This document shows, one piece after another, positions 34,500 to 42,140 of a stretch of 64,000 nt of DNA. Positions within the stretch are counted from its first letter, which is position 1; each line of letters starts with the position of its first letter. The position numbers were made by a program, and so were the translations under genes. Below the pieces are notes generated by a model that was given only the letters and a program-made list of their open reading frames with translations, was not told the DNA's origin and did no database searches. The stretch lies in the NCBI GenBank assembly GCA_025758065.1, contig CP107199.1, forward strand, positions 1,168,501 through 1,232,500, in the 5' to 3' direction. The stretch is from Lachnospiraceae bacterium (GTDB taxonomy: Bacteria; Bacillota; Clostridia; Lachnospirales; Lachnospiraceae).

Positions 34500-35426
34500 C
34501 TAACAACGACCTAAAAGTTTCTCTGCCTGACCCATCATCTCTTCGATCATTTCCTTACAGGTCTGCTCTTTGGAAATAAGACCTGCGATCTGACCAGCCA
34601 TAACGGTTCCATTTTTTACATCGCCTTCCTGAACTGCCTTACGAAGAGTTCCTAAGGTCAGGTATTCCAGCTCCTCAAAGGACTTTCCTTCCTGTTCTAA
34701 TTTGATGTATTCCCTGGTCATCTGGTTTCTCAGACAGCGTACCGGATGTCCATGGGTTCTTCCTGTAACAGTGGAGTCGATATCCTTTGCCTTGATAATA
34801 CGTTCTTTGTAATTTTCATGTACAATAGACTCTTTGGAAACAACGAAGCGGGTACCGATCTGTACTGCTTCTGCGCCTAACATAAATGCAGCTGCAATGC
34901 CTCTTCCGTCACCAATACCACCTGCTGCGATAACCGGGATAGATACAGCATCTACAACCTGCGGTACTAAAGTCATGGTAGTTTCTTCGCCGATATGTCC
35001 GCCGGATTCCATTCCTTCTGCAACAACAGCATCAGCACCATATTTTTCCATACGGCGTGCCAGAGCAACTGATGCAACAACCGGGATGACCTTAACGCCT
35101 GCAGCCTTCCACATATCCATATATTTTTCAGGGTTTCCGGCACCGGTAGTAACTACCTTGATGCCTTCTTCTACAACTACCTTTGCTACATCATCAGCGT
35201 GTGGGCTTAACAGCATAACATTTACACCAAAAGGCTTATCTGTCAGCTTTCTTGCTTTGCGGATCTCTTCACGGACTACTTCTCCAGGAGCGTTTGCTCC
35301 GCCGATCAGTCCCAGACCGCCTGCCTCAGATACAGCTGCAGCAAGGTGATGTTCCGCCACCCATGCCATTCCTCCCTGAATGATGGGATATTCGATTCCT
35401 AACATTTCTGTGATTCTTGTCTTCAT
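34500..35426 (-). CDS. fabK: Enoyl-ACP reductase II (FMN-dependent)
   Basis: A 308-residue flavoprotein: EYPIIQGGMAWVAEHHLAAA, PFGVNVML, EGMESGGHIGEETT, PVIAAGGIGDGRGIAAA, and the C-terminal GRTHGHPVRCLRN typical of FabK. It carries out the last reduction of each elongation cycle and replaces the triclosan-sensitive FabI. GGAGGAAAG lies inside the longer frame, so the ATG at 35426 is the start. It is a distant relative of the last gene of this operon but lacks that protein's cysteine cluster. Confidence 0.95.
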   Translation of the reverse strand: MKTRITEMLGIEYPIIQGGMAWVAEHHLAAAVSEAGGLGLIGGANAPGEVVREEIRKARKLTDKPFGVNVMLLSPHADDVAKVVVEEGIKVVTTGAGNPEKYMDMWKAAGVKVIPVVASVALARRMEKYGADAVVAEGMESGGHIGEETTMTLVPQVVDAVSIPVIAAGGIGDGRGIAAAFMLGAEAVQIGTRFVVSKESIVHENYKERIIKAKDIDSTVTGRTHGHPVRCLRNQMTREYIKLEQEGKSFEELEYLTLGTLRKAVQEGDVKNGTVMAGQIAGLISKEQTCKEMIEEMMGQAEKLLGRC

Positions 35427-35538
35427 TCTTTCCTCCAAAATTCCGGGATTTTCCCGCAGTCTTGTAGAAACAGCGTGCTTCCTATAGTAAGCACGCCGTC
35501 CCCCTGTTGCTATTAACGTTCTTTGCGTTTACTTAAAC

Positions 35539-35772
35539 TTAAGCCTCAACGCCCTTGTTCTTTAAATAATTCATAACATCGCCTACAGTAGCCAGATTCT
35601 CCAAATCTTCTGCAGGGATTTCTACGGAATACTCATCCTCTAAAGCCATAACCAGTTCAAACAGATCTAAGGAATCTGCTCCTAAATCTTCCTTAAAAGA
35701 GGAAGCCTCTGTGATGCTGTCTGCATCTACGCTTAACTGATCTGCAATAATTTCTTTCATCTTCTCTAACAT
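35539..35772 (-). CDS. acpP: Acyl carrier protein
   Basis: A 77-residue acidic helical protein with the phosphopantetheine site GADSLDLFELV at Ser34. It carries growing acyl chains through FAS II. AAAGGAG precedes the ATG. It sits between fabH and fabK. The 112-bp spacer before fabK contains a short GC-rich stem near 35478-35502 but nothing else recognisable. Confidence 0.97.
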   Translation of the reverse strand: MLEKMKEIIADQLSVDADSITEASSFKEDLGADSLDLFELVMALEDEYSVEIPAEDLENLATVGDVMNYLKNKGVEA

Positions 35773-35865
35773 AATATTGTTCTCCTTTTTCTGATTAAAA
35801 TTTATAGTTTATCTTATCCGCTGCGGCAAAGCCGCTGCGTGTATATTACTGTATATATTACTGTG

Positions 35866-36828
35866 TTACCACTCTAACAGCATGGCACCCCAGGTAAGAC
35901 CAGCACCAAATCCGGCTAAAACCAGCTTATCTCCCTGCTTCAGCTTTCCGGACCTGTTTAATTCATCCAGTAAGATCGGTACAGATGCGCCGGAGGTATT
36001 TCCATAATGTTCCATGTTTACCGGAAACTTTTCCAGATCCACCTTCAGGCGTTTTGCAATAGACTCAATAATGCGGTAATTTGCCTGATGGATCACAAAC
36101 AGGTCAATATCATCTGCTGTATTTCCAGTTTCTTCCAGAACCTCTTTAATGCACTCCGGTACCTGCTTTACAGCAAATTTGAACACTTCCTGTCCTTCCA
36201 TGGTCATATAGCCAAGCTCCGGTTTCTTTCCTAATAAGAAGTTTCCGGTAGAACGGCTGCCACAGGTAAGTACCCCGCCTTTGGCTCCATTAGAATGCAT
36301 GTTCAGGCCGATGATACCACTTTCAGCTGCTGTTACTACTGCTGCTCCTGCTCCGTCTCCAAAGAGGACACAGGTGCTTCTGTCTGTCCAGTCTACTAAC
36401 TTGCTTAACAGATCAGCACCGACCACAAGAGCTGTCTTATAAAGACCGGAAGAAATATAGGCATGTGCAGTGCTTAAAGCAAATACGAAACCGGTACATG
36501 CAGAACTGATATCAAAGCAGGCTGCATTAACTGCGCCCACCTTTGCCTGGATCTCACAGGCTCCATTTGGAAAGCAGTAATCCGGTGATGAAGTACCCAG
36601 AATGATCAGATCGATCTGCGCAGGATCTATTCCCGCCTGCTCAATAGCTTTCTTAGCTGCTTTTGCCGCCATATCTGATGTACTGTCGTCTGTTGCGATC
36701 CTTCTCTCTCCGATCCCCGTGCGGCTGCGGATCCACTGGTCATTGGTTTCAACGATCTTTGACAGGTCATCATTGGTTACAATCTGCGCCGGTACATAAG
36801 AACCGGTTCCTATAATTTTTGTAGTCAT
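35866..36828 (-). CDS. fabH: Beta-ketoacyl-ACP synthase III
   Basis: A 320-residue initiation condensing enzyme: IIGTGSYVPAQIVTNDDL, the active-site Cys111 in DISSACTGFVFAL, His in LFVIHQANYRI and Asn in HYGNTSGAS. It condenses acetyl-CoA or a branched primer with malonyl-ACP. Two in-frame ATGs are possible (36840 and 36828). Neither has a good ribosome site; the second matches the usual family start and is preferred. It is the first gene of the FAS II operon, just below a strong promoter and operator. Confidence 0.95.
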   Translation of the reverse strand: MTTKIIGTGSYVPAQIVTNDDLSKIVETNDQWIRSRTGIGERRIATDDSTSDMAAKAAKKAIEQAGIDPAQIDLIILGTSSPDYCFPNGACEIQAKVGAVNAACFDISSACTGFVFALSTAHAYISSGLYKTALVVGADLLSKLVDWTDRSTCVLFGDGAGAAVVTAAESGIIGLNMHSNGAKGGVLTCGSRSTGNFLLGKKPELGYMTMEGQEVFKFAVKQVPECIKEVLEETGNTADDIDLFVIHQANYRIIESIAKRLKVDLEKFPVNMEHYGNTSGASVPILLDELNRSGKLKQGDKLVLAGFGAGLTWGAMLLEW

Positions 36829-36850
36829 TTTTCTTACCATTCCGCATAAA

Positions 36851-36869
36851 TACTTTGAACTTCAAAGTA
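36851..36869 (-). promoter_or_regulatory. FabT-like operator at the FAS II promoter
   Basis: A perfect 19-bp palindrome, TACTTTGAA, one base, TTCAAAGTA. It contains TTTGA-N3-TCAAA, the core of the FabT (MarR family) sites known from streptococcal fab genes. It abuts the -10 hexamer and covers the predicted start point near 36863, an ideal position for repression. No MarR-type gene is beside fabH in this window, so the regulator must be elsewhere. Confidence 0.75.
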
Positions 36870-36898
36870 ATACTACAGGAATAGATAACTTTTGTCAA
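36870..36898 (-). promoter_or_regulatory. Sigma-A promoter of the FAS II operon
   Basis: On the minus strand a consensus TTGACA (36893-36898) is followed after exactly 17 bases by TAGTAT (36870-36875). The predicted start gives a leader of only about 25-35 bases before fabH. Confidence 0.88.
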
Positions 36899-36986
36899 GA
36901 AATATTTTTGCAGTGGATAATTGACTTAATTTCCAAAATTTGTTACTTTCTAATTATAGTCTCTTAAGTTAGGGAATGTATGGGGA

Positions 36987-37062
36987 ATGTACCTTGGGAT
37001 CTTTTTGTCCTGGGATCTTTTTGTACTTGACTTTATGAGAAGATCAGATTCTAAGAGTACAT
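36987..37062 (+). repeat. Family 1 repeat, shortened copy E
   Basis: The remnant keeps GATCTTTTTGTACTTGACTT and GAGAAGATC from the left arm and ends in TAAGAGTACAT from the right arm. GGGATCTTTTTGT is duplicated within it. It lies between the divergent fabH and abrB genes, just upstream of the abrB ribosome site. Confidence 0.65.
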
Positions 37063-37085
37063 TAAAACAACAGGAGGTATTTTAT

Positions 37086-37349
37086 ATGAAAACAACAGGG
37101 GTTATAAGAAAACTGGACGAGCTTGGGCGGATCACTCTTCCCATCGAGCTTAGACGAAGCCTGGATCTGGACGTAAAAGACGCCCTTGAGATCACAGTCG
37201 AAGATGACTGCATCATCCTGAAAAAGGCAGAAAACGCAGATATCTTCACCGGTGTAACAGAAGATCTGATTGAATACGAGGGAAAGAAAGTTTCCAAAGC
37301 ATCCATTCTGGCCCTGGCAAAGCTAGCCGGACTGAAGATAACAGAATAA
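37086..37349 (+). CDS. abrB: AbrB/SpoVT-family transition-state regulator
   Basis: An 87-residue DNA-binding protein with the swapped-hairpin AbrB domain at the N-terminus: TGVIRKLDELGRITLPIELR, then DALEITVEDDCIILKK. A short C-terminal dimerisation region follows. AbrB proteins control transition-phase and sporulation genes. Start ATG 37086 has AGGAGGT upstream. A candidate promoter is TTGACT (36921-36926), 17 bases, TACTTT, with a weak -10. Its convergent placement beside rsmI matches Bacillus subtilis, where abrB is tail-to-tail with yabC, supporting orthology over a toxin-antitoxin MazE protein. Confidence 0.85.
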   Translation: MKTTGVIRKLDELGRITLPIELRRSLDLDVKDALEITVEDDCIILKKAENADIFTGVTEDLIEYEGKKVSKASILALAKLAGLKITE

Positions 37350-37370
37350 AACAACTCATACTATTTATAA

Positions 37371-37416
37371 AAGGCTGCCGCCTAAGCAAATCGTCTGCTG
37401 TGCGGCAGCCTTTTAT
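37371..37416 (+). terminator. Terminator of abrB
   Basis: AAAGGCTGCCGC pairs perfectly with GCGGCAGCCTTT, followed by TATTTA. It begins 21 bases after the abrB stop. The symmetric stem may also stop rsmI transcription from the other side. Confidence 0.85.
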
Positions 37417-37428
37417 TTACCTGTTCTC

Positions 37429-37593
37429 TAGTACATCGTTTCGTAAATAACTGTACTAATCACGTAGGATGCGGATTTGAGTGTGCAGGTCTAAAAACGC
37501 AGGCGTAGCGGGCTACGCTGAGGCTTTTAGGCCTGTGCAATCAGATTCGCAGACAAGTGAGTGGTATAGTTATTTCGAAAACGATGTACTAGT
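37429..37593 (+). repeat. Family 2 palindromic repeat, full copy
   Basis: A 165-bp palindrome between the convergent abrB and rsmI genes. The ends are CTAGTACATCGTTT and AAACGATGTACTAG (one indel), the arms share AAATAACTGTAC/GTATAGTTATTT-type and GATGCGGATT/AATCAGATTCGC-type pairing, and the centre holds GCGTAGCGGGCTACGC. The organisation and length parallel family 1, but the sequence differs. Confidence 0.8.
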
Positions 37594-37601
37594 GAATATC
37601 C

Positions 37602-38447
37602 TTACAGCAGCTGCTGATACACATCCCTCTTGGATATGCCTCTATCCTTTGCAACTGCTTTCATTGCTTCTTTTTTGTCCATTCCCTGTGACAGATAATG
37701 CTCCATATGCTCTTCAATAGGCATCTCTTCCCAGGCGCGTATCTCTTCTTCACGGATCTCTTCTACCGGCTTTCCGGCAATAACGATGACACACTCGCCT
37801 TTTGGTTCTTCGGTTTCGTAGTGGGCCAGTGCTTCTTCAAAGGTAGTCTGGAAGGCACTTTCAAACTTTTTGGTAAGTTCCCTGCAGATAGTGATCTTCC
37901 GGTTTCCCAATGCCCCATACAGATCTTCTAATGTTGCCACCAGATGATGAGGAGCTTCATAGACGATCATGGTCCTGGTCTCTTTTTTCAGCTCTTCCAA
38001 AATCCTCTGGCGCTCTTTTTTATCACTTTTTTCTGCAGGCAGAAATGCCTCAAAGCAGAACCTTCTGGTAGGAAGCCCGGACATGGTAAGGGCTGTGATG
38101 CAGGCAGCCGGACCTGGAAGGGAAGTCACTGGAATACCTGCTTCATAGCACTGTCTTACCAGTTCTTCTCCCGGATCAGAGATTCCTGGAGTTCCCGCAT
38201 CGGTGATCAGGGCAATGTTGGTTCCCTCTGCCATTTTCTCTACCAGATATTTTGCCTTTTCCACCTTGTTATACTCATGATAACTGGTCATAGGCGTTTT
38301 TATGTCAAAATGATTTAACAGCTTGATACTATGTCTTGTATCCTCTGCGGCGATCAGATCTGCCTCTTTTAATGTTTTTAACACCCGGTAGGTAATATCT
38401 TCCAGATTACCGATGGGTGTTGCACACAAATATAATTTTCCTGTCAT
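37602..38447 (-). CDS. rsmI: 16S rRNA (cytidine1402-2'-O)-methyltransferase
   Basis: A 281-residue tetrapyrrole-methylase-fold enzyme: KLYLCATPIGNLEDITYR, AEDTRHSIKLLNHF, ALITDAGTPGISDPGEELV, PGPAACITALTMSGLP and YEAPHHLVATL are all present. It 2'-O-methylates C1402 of 16S rRNA. GGAGG precedes the ATG. It follows trmN6 in a block conserved with Bacillus subtilis (yabB-yabC). Confidence 0.96.
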   Translation of the reverse strand: MTGKLYLCATPIGNLEDITYRVLKTLKEADLIAAEDTRHSIKLLNHFDIKTPMTSYHEYNKVEKAKYLVEKMAEGTNIALITDAGTPGISDPGEELVRQCYEAGIPVTSLPGPAACITALTMSGLPTRRFCFEAFLPAEKSDKKERQRILEELKKETRTMIVYEAPHHLVATLEDLYGALGNRKITICRELTKKFESAFQTTFEEALAHYETEEPKGECVIVIAGKPVEEIREEEIRAWEEMPIEEHMEHYLSQGMDKKEAMKAVAKDRGISKRDVYQQLL

Positions 38448-38477
38448 GTACTTTTCCTCCGCTTAAGCACATTTGTC

Positions 38478-38523
38478 CCGGACGCAGAACGCCCACTTCT
38501 GGCGTCAACGCATCAACGTCCGG
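38478..38523 (-). other. Two-tier hairpin in the trmN6-rsmI spacer
   Basis: CCGGACG pairs with CGTCCGG (38478-38484 with 38517-38523), and inside it ACGCC pairs with GGCGT (38489-38505). It lies between the trmN6 stop and the rsmI ribosome site. There is no T-run, so it is not a terminator; it may be a processing or stability element. Confidence 0.5.
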
Positions 38524-38536
38524 CATCCGAAACGCT

Positions 38537-39313
38537 TTAATACCCATACGTAGTCCGTATCTCCTGTGAATACTCCCCGTTCTCATCAAACACAATAACC
38601 GGCGCTTCCACCTTCATCAAAGCTTTTCCGCCTCTTACTGCTTCAACGAGTACCATATTAGCTTCCCGGTCCTTATAGGGATGTACAAATTTCATCCGTT
38701 TGGGCTCCAGACCATACTGCTTCATGGTCTGTAATATTTCGATCAGTCTTCTCGGCCTGTGGACCATGTAAAATCGTCCCCCTGGTTTTAGCACCCTTGT
38801 GCCTTCCCTTACCACATCATCTAAGGTACAAAGCACCTCATGACGGGCAATAGCCTTGGCATCCCCCGGATTTTTGATCCCGTGGGCATCATTCATATAA
38901 GGCGGATTGCTGATGACTACATCAAAAGAAGCCAGTGCAAACCTGCTTCCGGCCTCCTTGATATCTCCTGTTACGATCTCCACCTTTTCTTCCAGATGAT
39001 TGTATTTCACACTTCTCCTGGCCATATCCGCAGACTCTTCCTGGATCTCAAGACCGGTAAAATGCTTTCCTTCTGTTTTTGCCTCTAAAAGAATAGGAAT
39101 AATACCCGTACCTGTTCCCAGATCCAATACTTTCTCTCCCGGCTTTACCACTGCAAAACCGGACAACAGAACTGCATCCATGCCAAAACAAAAGGTACCT
39201 TTTCTCTGGATAATGCCATAATGATTTCTCTGAAGATCATCGATCCGCTCATCATCTCTTAAAAGGATATTTCCTTCCTGTCTCCAGCTGTGTTCCATTT
39301 CACTATTTATCAT
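38537..39313 (-). CDS. trmN6: tRNA1(Val)-type adenine N6-methyltransferase (TrmN6/YabB)
   Basis: A 258-residue SAM-dependent methyltransferase. Motif I is VLDLGTGTGIIPILL and the amino-methylation motif is VISNPPYMN, as in enzymes that methylate exocyclic N6 of adenine. The N-terminal QRNHYGIIQRKGTFCFGMDA is typical of YfiC/YabB proteins. It probably modifies A37 of a tRNA. Start 39313 overlaps the yaaT stop by eleven bases; ATG 39298 is an alternative. Confidence 0.85.
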   Translation of the reverse strand: MINSEMEHSWRQEGNILLRDDERIDDLQRNHYGIIQRKGTFCFGMDAVLLSGFAVVKPGEKVLDLGTGTGIIPILLEAKTEGKHFTGLEIQEESADMARRSVKYNHLEEKVEIVTGDIKEAGSRFALASFDVVISNPPYMNDAHGIKNPGDAKAIARHEVLCTLDDVVREGTRVLKPGGRFYMVHRPRRLIEILQTMKQYGLEPKRMKFVHPYKDREANMVLVEAVRGGKALMKVEAPVIVFDENGEYSQEIRTTYGY

Positions 39314-40223
39314 TCAGCTTTGACTTTCCTTCCCGTTTTTCCAGTGCTTCCAGTTTCTTTAACTCTGCAGCTTCTTCCTGTTTTTCGCCGCCTTTGCCCT
39401 TCTTCCTTCTGGGCTTGAATTTTAACTGATCCACCTTGTACTCACGAATCTCTTTTTCATCCTTATCCACGATCACGATCACTTTTACAGTCTGGCGCAG
39501 AACATTGACACTGTGTACTTCTCCTTTAAGGCCGTCTGAAGTTGTAACTGCATCACCAAGTCCCGGAAGCCTGCTGTTTAATACTTCATAGGTCTCTTCT
39601 TCATTTTTCAGGCAGCACATCAGTCTTCCGCATACACCGGATATTTTAGTCGGATTTAAAGACAGGTTCTGCTCCTTTGCCATTTTAATAGAAACCGGGA
39701 TAAACTCAGACAGATAAGAATGACAGCACAGCGGTCTTCCGCAGATACCGATTCCTCCCATGATCTTAGTCTCATCTCTCACACCTACCTGGCGCAGCTC
39801 GATACGGGTCTTAAATATACTTGCAAGATCCTTTACCAGCTCTCTAAAGTCAATTCTTCCATCTGCCGTAAAGTAAAACAGCACCTTATTATTATCGAAT
39901 GTATATTCCGCATCGATCAGTTTCATCTCCAGGTTGTGTTTTTTGATCTTTTCCTGGCAGATCTTAAATGCCTCTTTTTCTTTTTCTTTATTTTTTGCCT
40001 CAATGGCGCGGTCCTCATCTGTTGCCATACGGATCACCGGCTTTAAAGGTGGTATTACCTTTGTCTCATCTACTTCCCTGTTTCCTAAAACTACATAACC
40101 GTATTCAATGCCTCTGGCAGTTTCAACGATCACATGATCTCCGATCTTTATCTGACGGCCTGCCGGATCAAAATAGTAGATCTTTCCCGCAGTCCGAAAG
40201 CGCACTCCGATTACTGTCAACAT
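39303..40223 (-). CDS. yaaT: PSP1-domain regulatory protein YaaT
   Basis: A 306-residue protein with the PSP1 C-terminal domain and paired cysteine motifs CGRPLCCHSYL and CGRLMCCLKNE, which carry Fe-S clusters in the Bacillus YaaT-YlbF-YmcA complex that affects RNase Y and the Spo0A phosphorelay. It ends in a Lys/Glu-rich tail of about 45 residues. The ribosome site is weak. It lies between holB and trmN6 as in Bacillus subtilis. Confidence 0.92.
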   Translation of the reverse strand: MLTVIGVRFRTAGKIYYFDPAGRQIKIGDHVIVETARGIEYGYVVLGNREVDETKVIPPLKPVIRMATDEDRAIEAKNKEKEKEAFKICQEKIKKHNLEMKLIDAEYTFDNNKVLFYFTADGRIDFRELVKDLASIFKTRIELRQVGVRDETKIMGGIGICGRPLCCHSYLSEFIPVSIKMAKEQNLSLNPTKISGVCGRLMCCLKNEEETYEVLNSRLPGLGDAVTTSDGLKGEVHSVNVLRQTVKVIVIVDKDEKEIREYKVDQLKFKPRRKKGKGGEKQEEAAELKKLEALEKREGKSKLNDK

Positions 40224-40265
40224 TTCTTTTACTTATTTTCCTTTCTTAAAAATCTTAAAAACACT

Positions 40266-41255
40266 TTAATTCTCTTTCATAGTCAGAAGCAGAAGCTCCA
40301 TGACCAGTTCCATATTTACATTGGCATCCAAACGGACTCTGGCTTTGTCAATCGCCTCTAAGATCCGTTCCAGCCCTTCATAGCTGCTTAAAGATGCCGC
40401 CTTCTTTACTGCCGAAAATTCATCTTTGAAAATAAGAAGGTTTAAGTCCTTCGTTGTTTTATACATCAGGATATCCCGGTACCACATCTGCATAAAATCC
40501 AGACATTCCTTAATATCCGTATTATCATCTTTTAATTTACGGATCACATCTAAAAGCTGGGAAATATCCATATCCTTGATCTCTTTTAACAGCCTTAAAA
40601 TCTCTTCATACATCATCTTAAAGTCCTCAGACTGGGCCAGATGGATTGCCTTGCCCAGATTTCCTCTTGCAAACGCACTGTATATTTCTGCCTGAACATC
40701 CTTTACCTGAAGCTTGTCTTCCAGATAACCCTTCACAACAGAGTCTTTTAATGGTTTCAGTTTCAGCTGTACACATCGTGAAAGAATGGTCTGTAAAAAT
40801 GCATCCGGATTCGTAGTCAAAAGCATGATCACTGCATAGGCCGGCGGCTCCTCTATGGTCTTTAAAAGGGCATTCTGGGCCTGAACCGTCATTTTCTGTG
40901 CTTCATCTACAATGTAGATCTTATACTGGCTGCTGTACGGGCGCACCATAATAGTATCATTGATCTGTTCACGTATATCATCTACACCCATACTAGCCGG
41001 TTTTTCATGTGTTACATAGATCAGATCCGGGTGGTTTCCAGAAAGGACCTGCTTACAGGCGTGACAATGCATACACGGCTCTTTTCCCTCTTCTTCACAC
41101 AAAAGCGTCATGGCAAAAGCATTGGCAAGGGTTTTCTTTCCCATTCCTGCTTCACCGCTTAAGATATAAGCATGGGAAACCTTTCCTATTGCTGCAGCGT
41201 TCTGAAAATGCTCTTTAATCTGTTCATGTACCAAGATGTCTTTAAATATAAGCAT
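40266..41255 (-). CDS. holB: DNA polymerase III subunit delta prime
   Basis: A 329-residue clamp-loader AAA+ protein: HAYILSGEAGMGKKTLA (Walker A), zinc-binding cysteines in CMHCHACK, VDEAQKMTVQAQNALLKTIE, and sensor-1 LLTTNPDAFLQTILSRC. It helps load the beta clamp at replication forks. A GTG at 41264 is possible, but GGGGAGG favours the ATG at 41255. It begins the holB-yaaT-trmN6-rsmI block. Confidence 0.93.
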   Translation of the reverse strand: MLIFKDILVHEQIKEHFQNAAAIGKVSHAYILSGEAGMGKKTLANAFAMTLLCEEEGKEPCMHCHACKQVLSGNHPDLIYVTHEKPASMGVDDIREQINDTIMVRPYSSQYKIYIVDEAQKMTVQAQNALLKTIEEPPAYAVIMLLTTNPDAFLQTILSRCVQLKLKPLKDSVVKGYLEDKLQVKDVQAEIYSAFARGNLGKAIHLAQSEDFKMMYEEILRLLKEIKDMDISQLLDVIRKLKDDNTDIKECLDFMQMWYRDILMYKTTKDLNLLIFKDEFSAVKKAASLSSYEGLERILEAIDKARVRLDANVNMELVMELLLLTMKEN

Positions 41256-41369
41256 TATGGCCACCTCCCCGGGTATCGTCCTGCACTTCTGCCCTTTAAC
41301 AAGCTTATCACTATGATAACATAATTATTTTTTGATGTACACACTTTTTCCCTGGAGCAAAACACTGTA

Positions 41370-42140
41370 TCAGTATCCCCGGACCCGTTCCTGGTACTCT
41401 GATGGTGCTATCCCCACTACTTTCTTAAACTGGGCACTGAAATAGGCAGTATCTGAATACCCCACTGAATCCGCCACCTCATATACCTTTAACTTTCCCT
41501 CTTTTAATAATTCCATTGCCACCTTCATGCGGTAATGGGAAAGATAGGTTGTAAATGTATAATCCGTTTCTTTTTTGAATACGCGGCTTAAATAGCCTTC
41601 GCTGATCTGCAGCTGCTCTGCCACAGTGCTGATATTGATATCTTCTTTATAATGTTCACAGATATGTTTAATTGCCTGCTCTACATATTTATTTTTCGCT
41701 TTTCTGCCTGCATTAAACCGGAAAACAGGCGTTTCCTCCTCTTCCTTCTGCCGGATCTGGTCTCTTTCCTCTAACTGGGCAATAATACGAGTCACTGCCT
41801 GTTCAAGATCACCGTCTTTTAATGGTTTTAACAGGTAATCACTGACTCCCAGCTTCACTGCACTCTGGGCATATTTAAAATCCCCATAAGCTGTCAGGAT
41901 AATGAATTTCGCCCTGTTTCCCTCACAACGCAGCATCTGGATCATTTCCACGCCGTCCATACGGGGCATTTTCAGATCTGTAACAATAATATCCGGCGAA
42001 AGACGGCGGATCACCGCTGCCCCTTCTTCCCCATTAGCTGCTTCCCCAGCGATCATGCAGTTTAACGCTTCCCAGTTAATAGTAAATATAATACCTTTTC
42101 TGGCGATTTCTTCATCTTCTACCACTACTACTTTATACAT
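41370..42140 (-). CDS. Response regulator, receiver plus AraC-type DNA binding
   Basis: A 256-residue regulator. The receiver domain (about 1-125) has phospho-acceptor Asp55 in IIVTDLKMPRMDG and Lys in YLLKPLK. Two AraC helix-turn-helix motifs fill the C-terminus (about 155-256: ISTVAEQLQISEGYLSRVFK, VADSVGYSDTAYFSAQFKK). It overlaps the kinase gene by eight bases. It is expected to activate the nearby ABC importer genes. Confidence 0.93.
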   Translation of the reverse strand: MYKVVVVEDEEIARKGIIFTINWEALNCMIAGEAANGEEGAAVIRRLSPDIIVTDLKMPRMDGVEMIQMLRCEGNRAKFIILTAYGDFKYAQSAVKLGVSDYLLKPLKDGDLEQAVTRIIAQLEERDQIRQKEEEETPVFRFNAGRKAKNKYVEQAIKHICEHYKEDINISTVAEQLQISEGYLSRVFKKETDYTFTTYLSHYRMKVAMELLKEGKLKVYEVADSVGYSDTAYFSAQFKKVVGIAPSEYQERVRGY

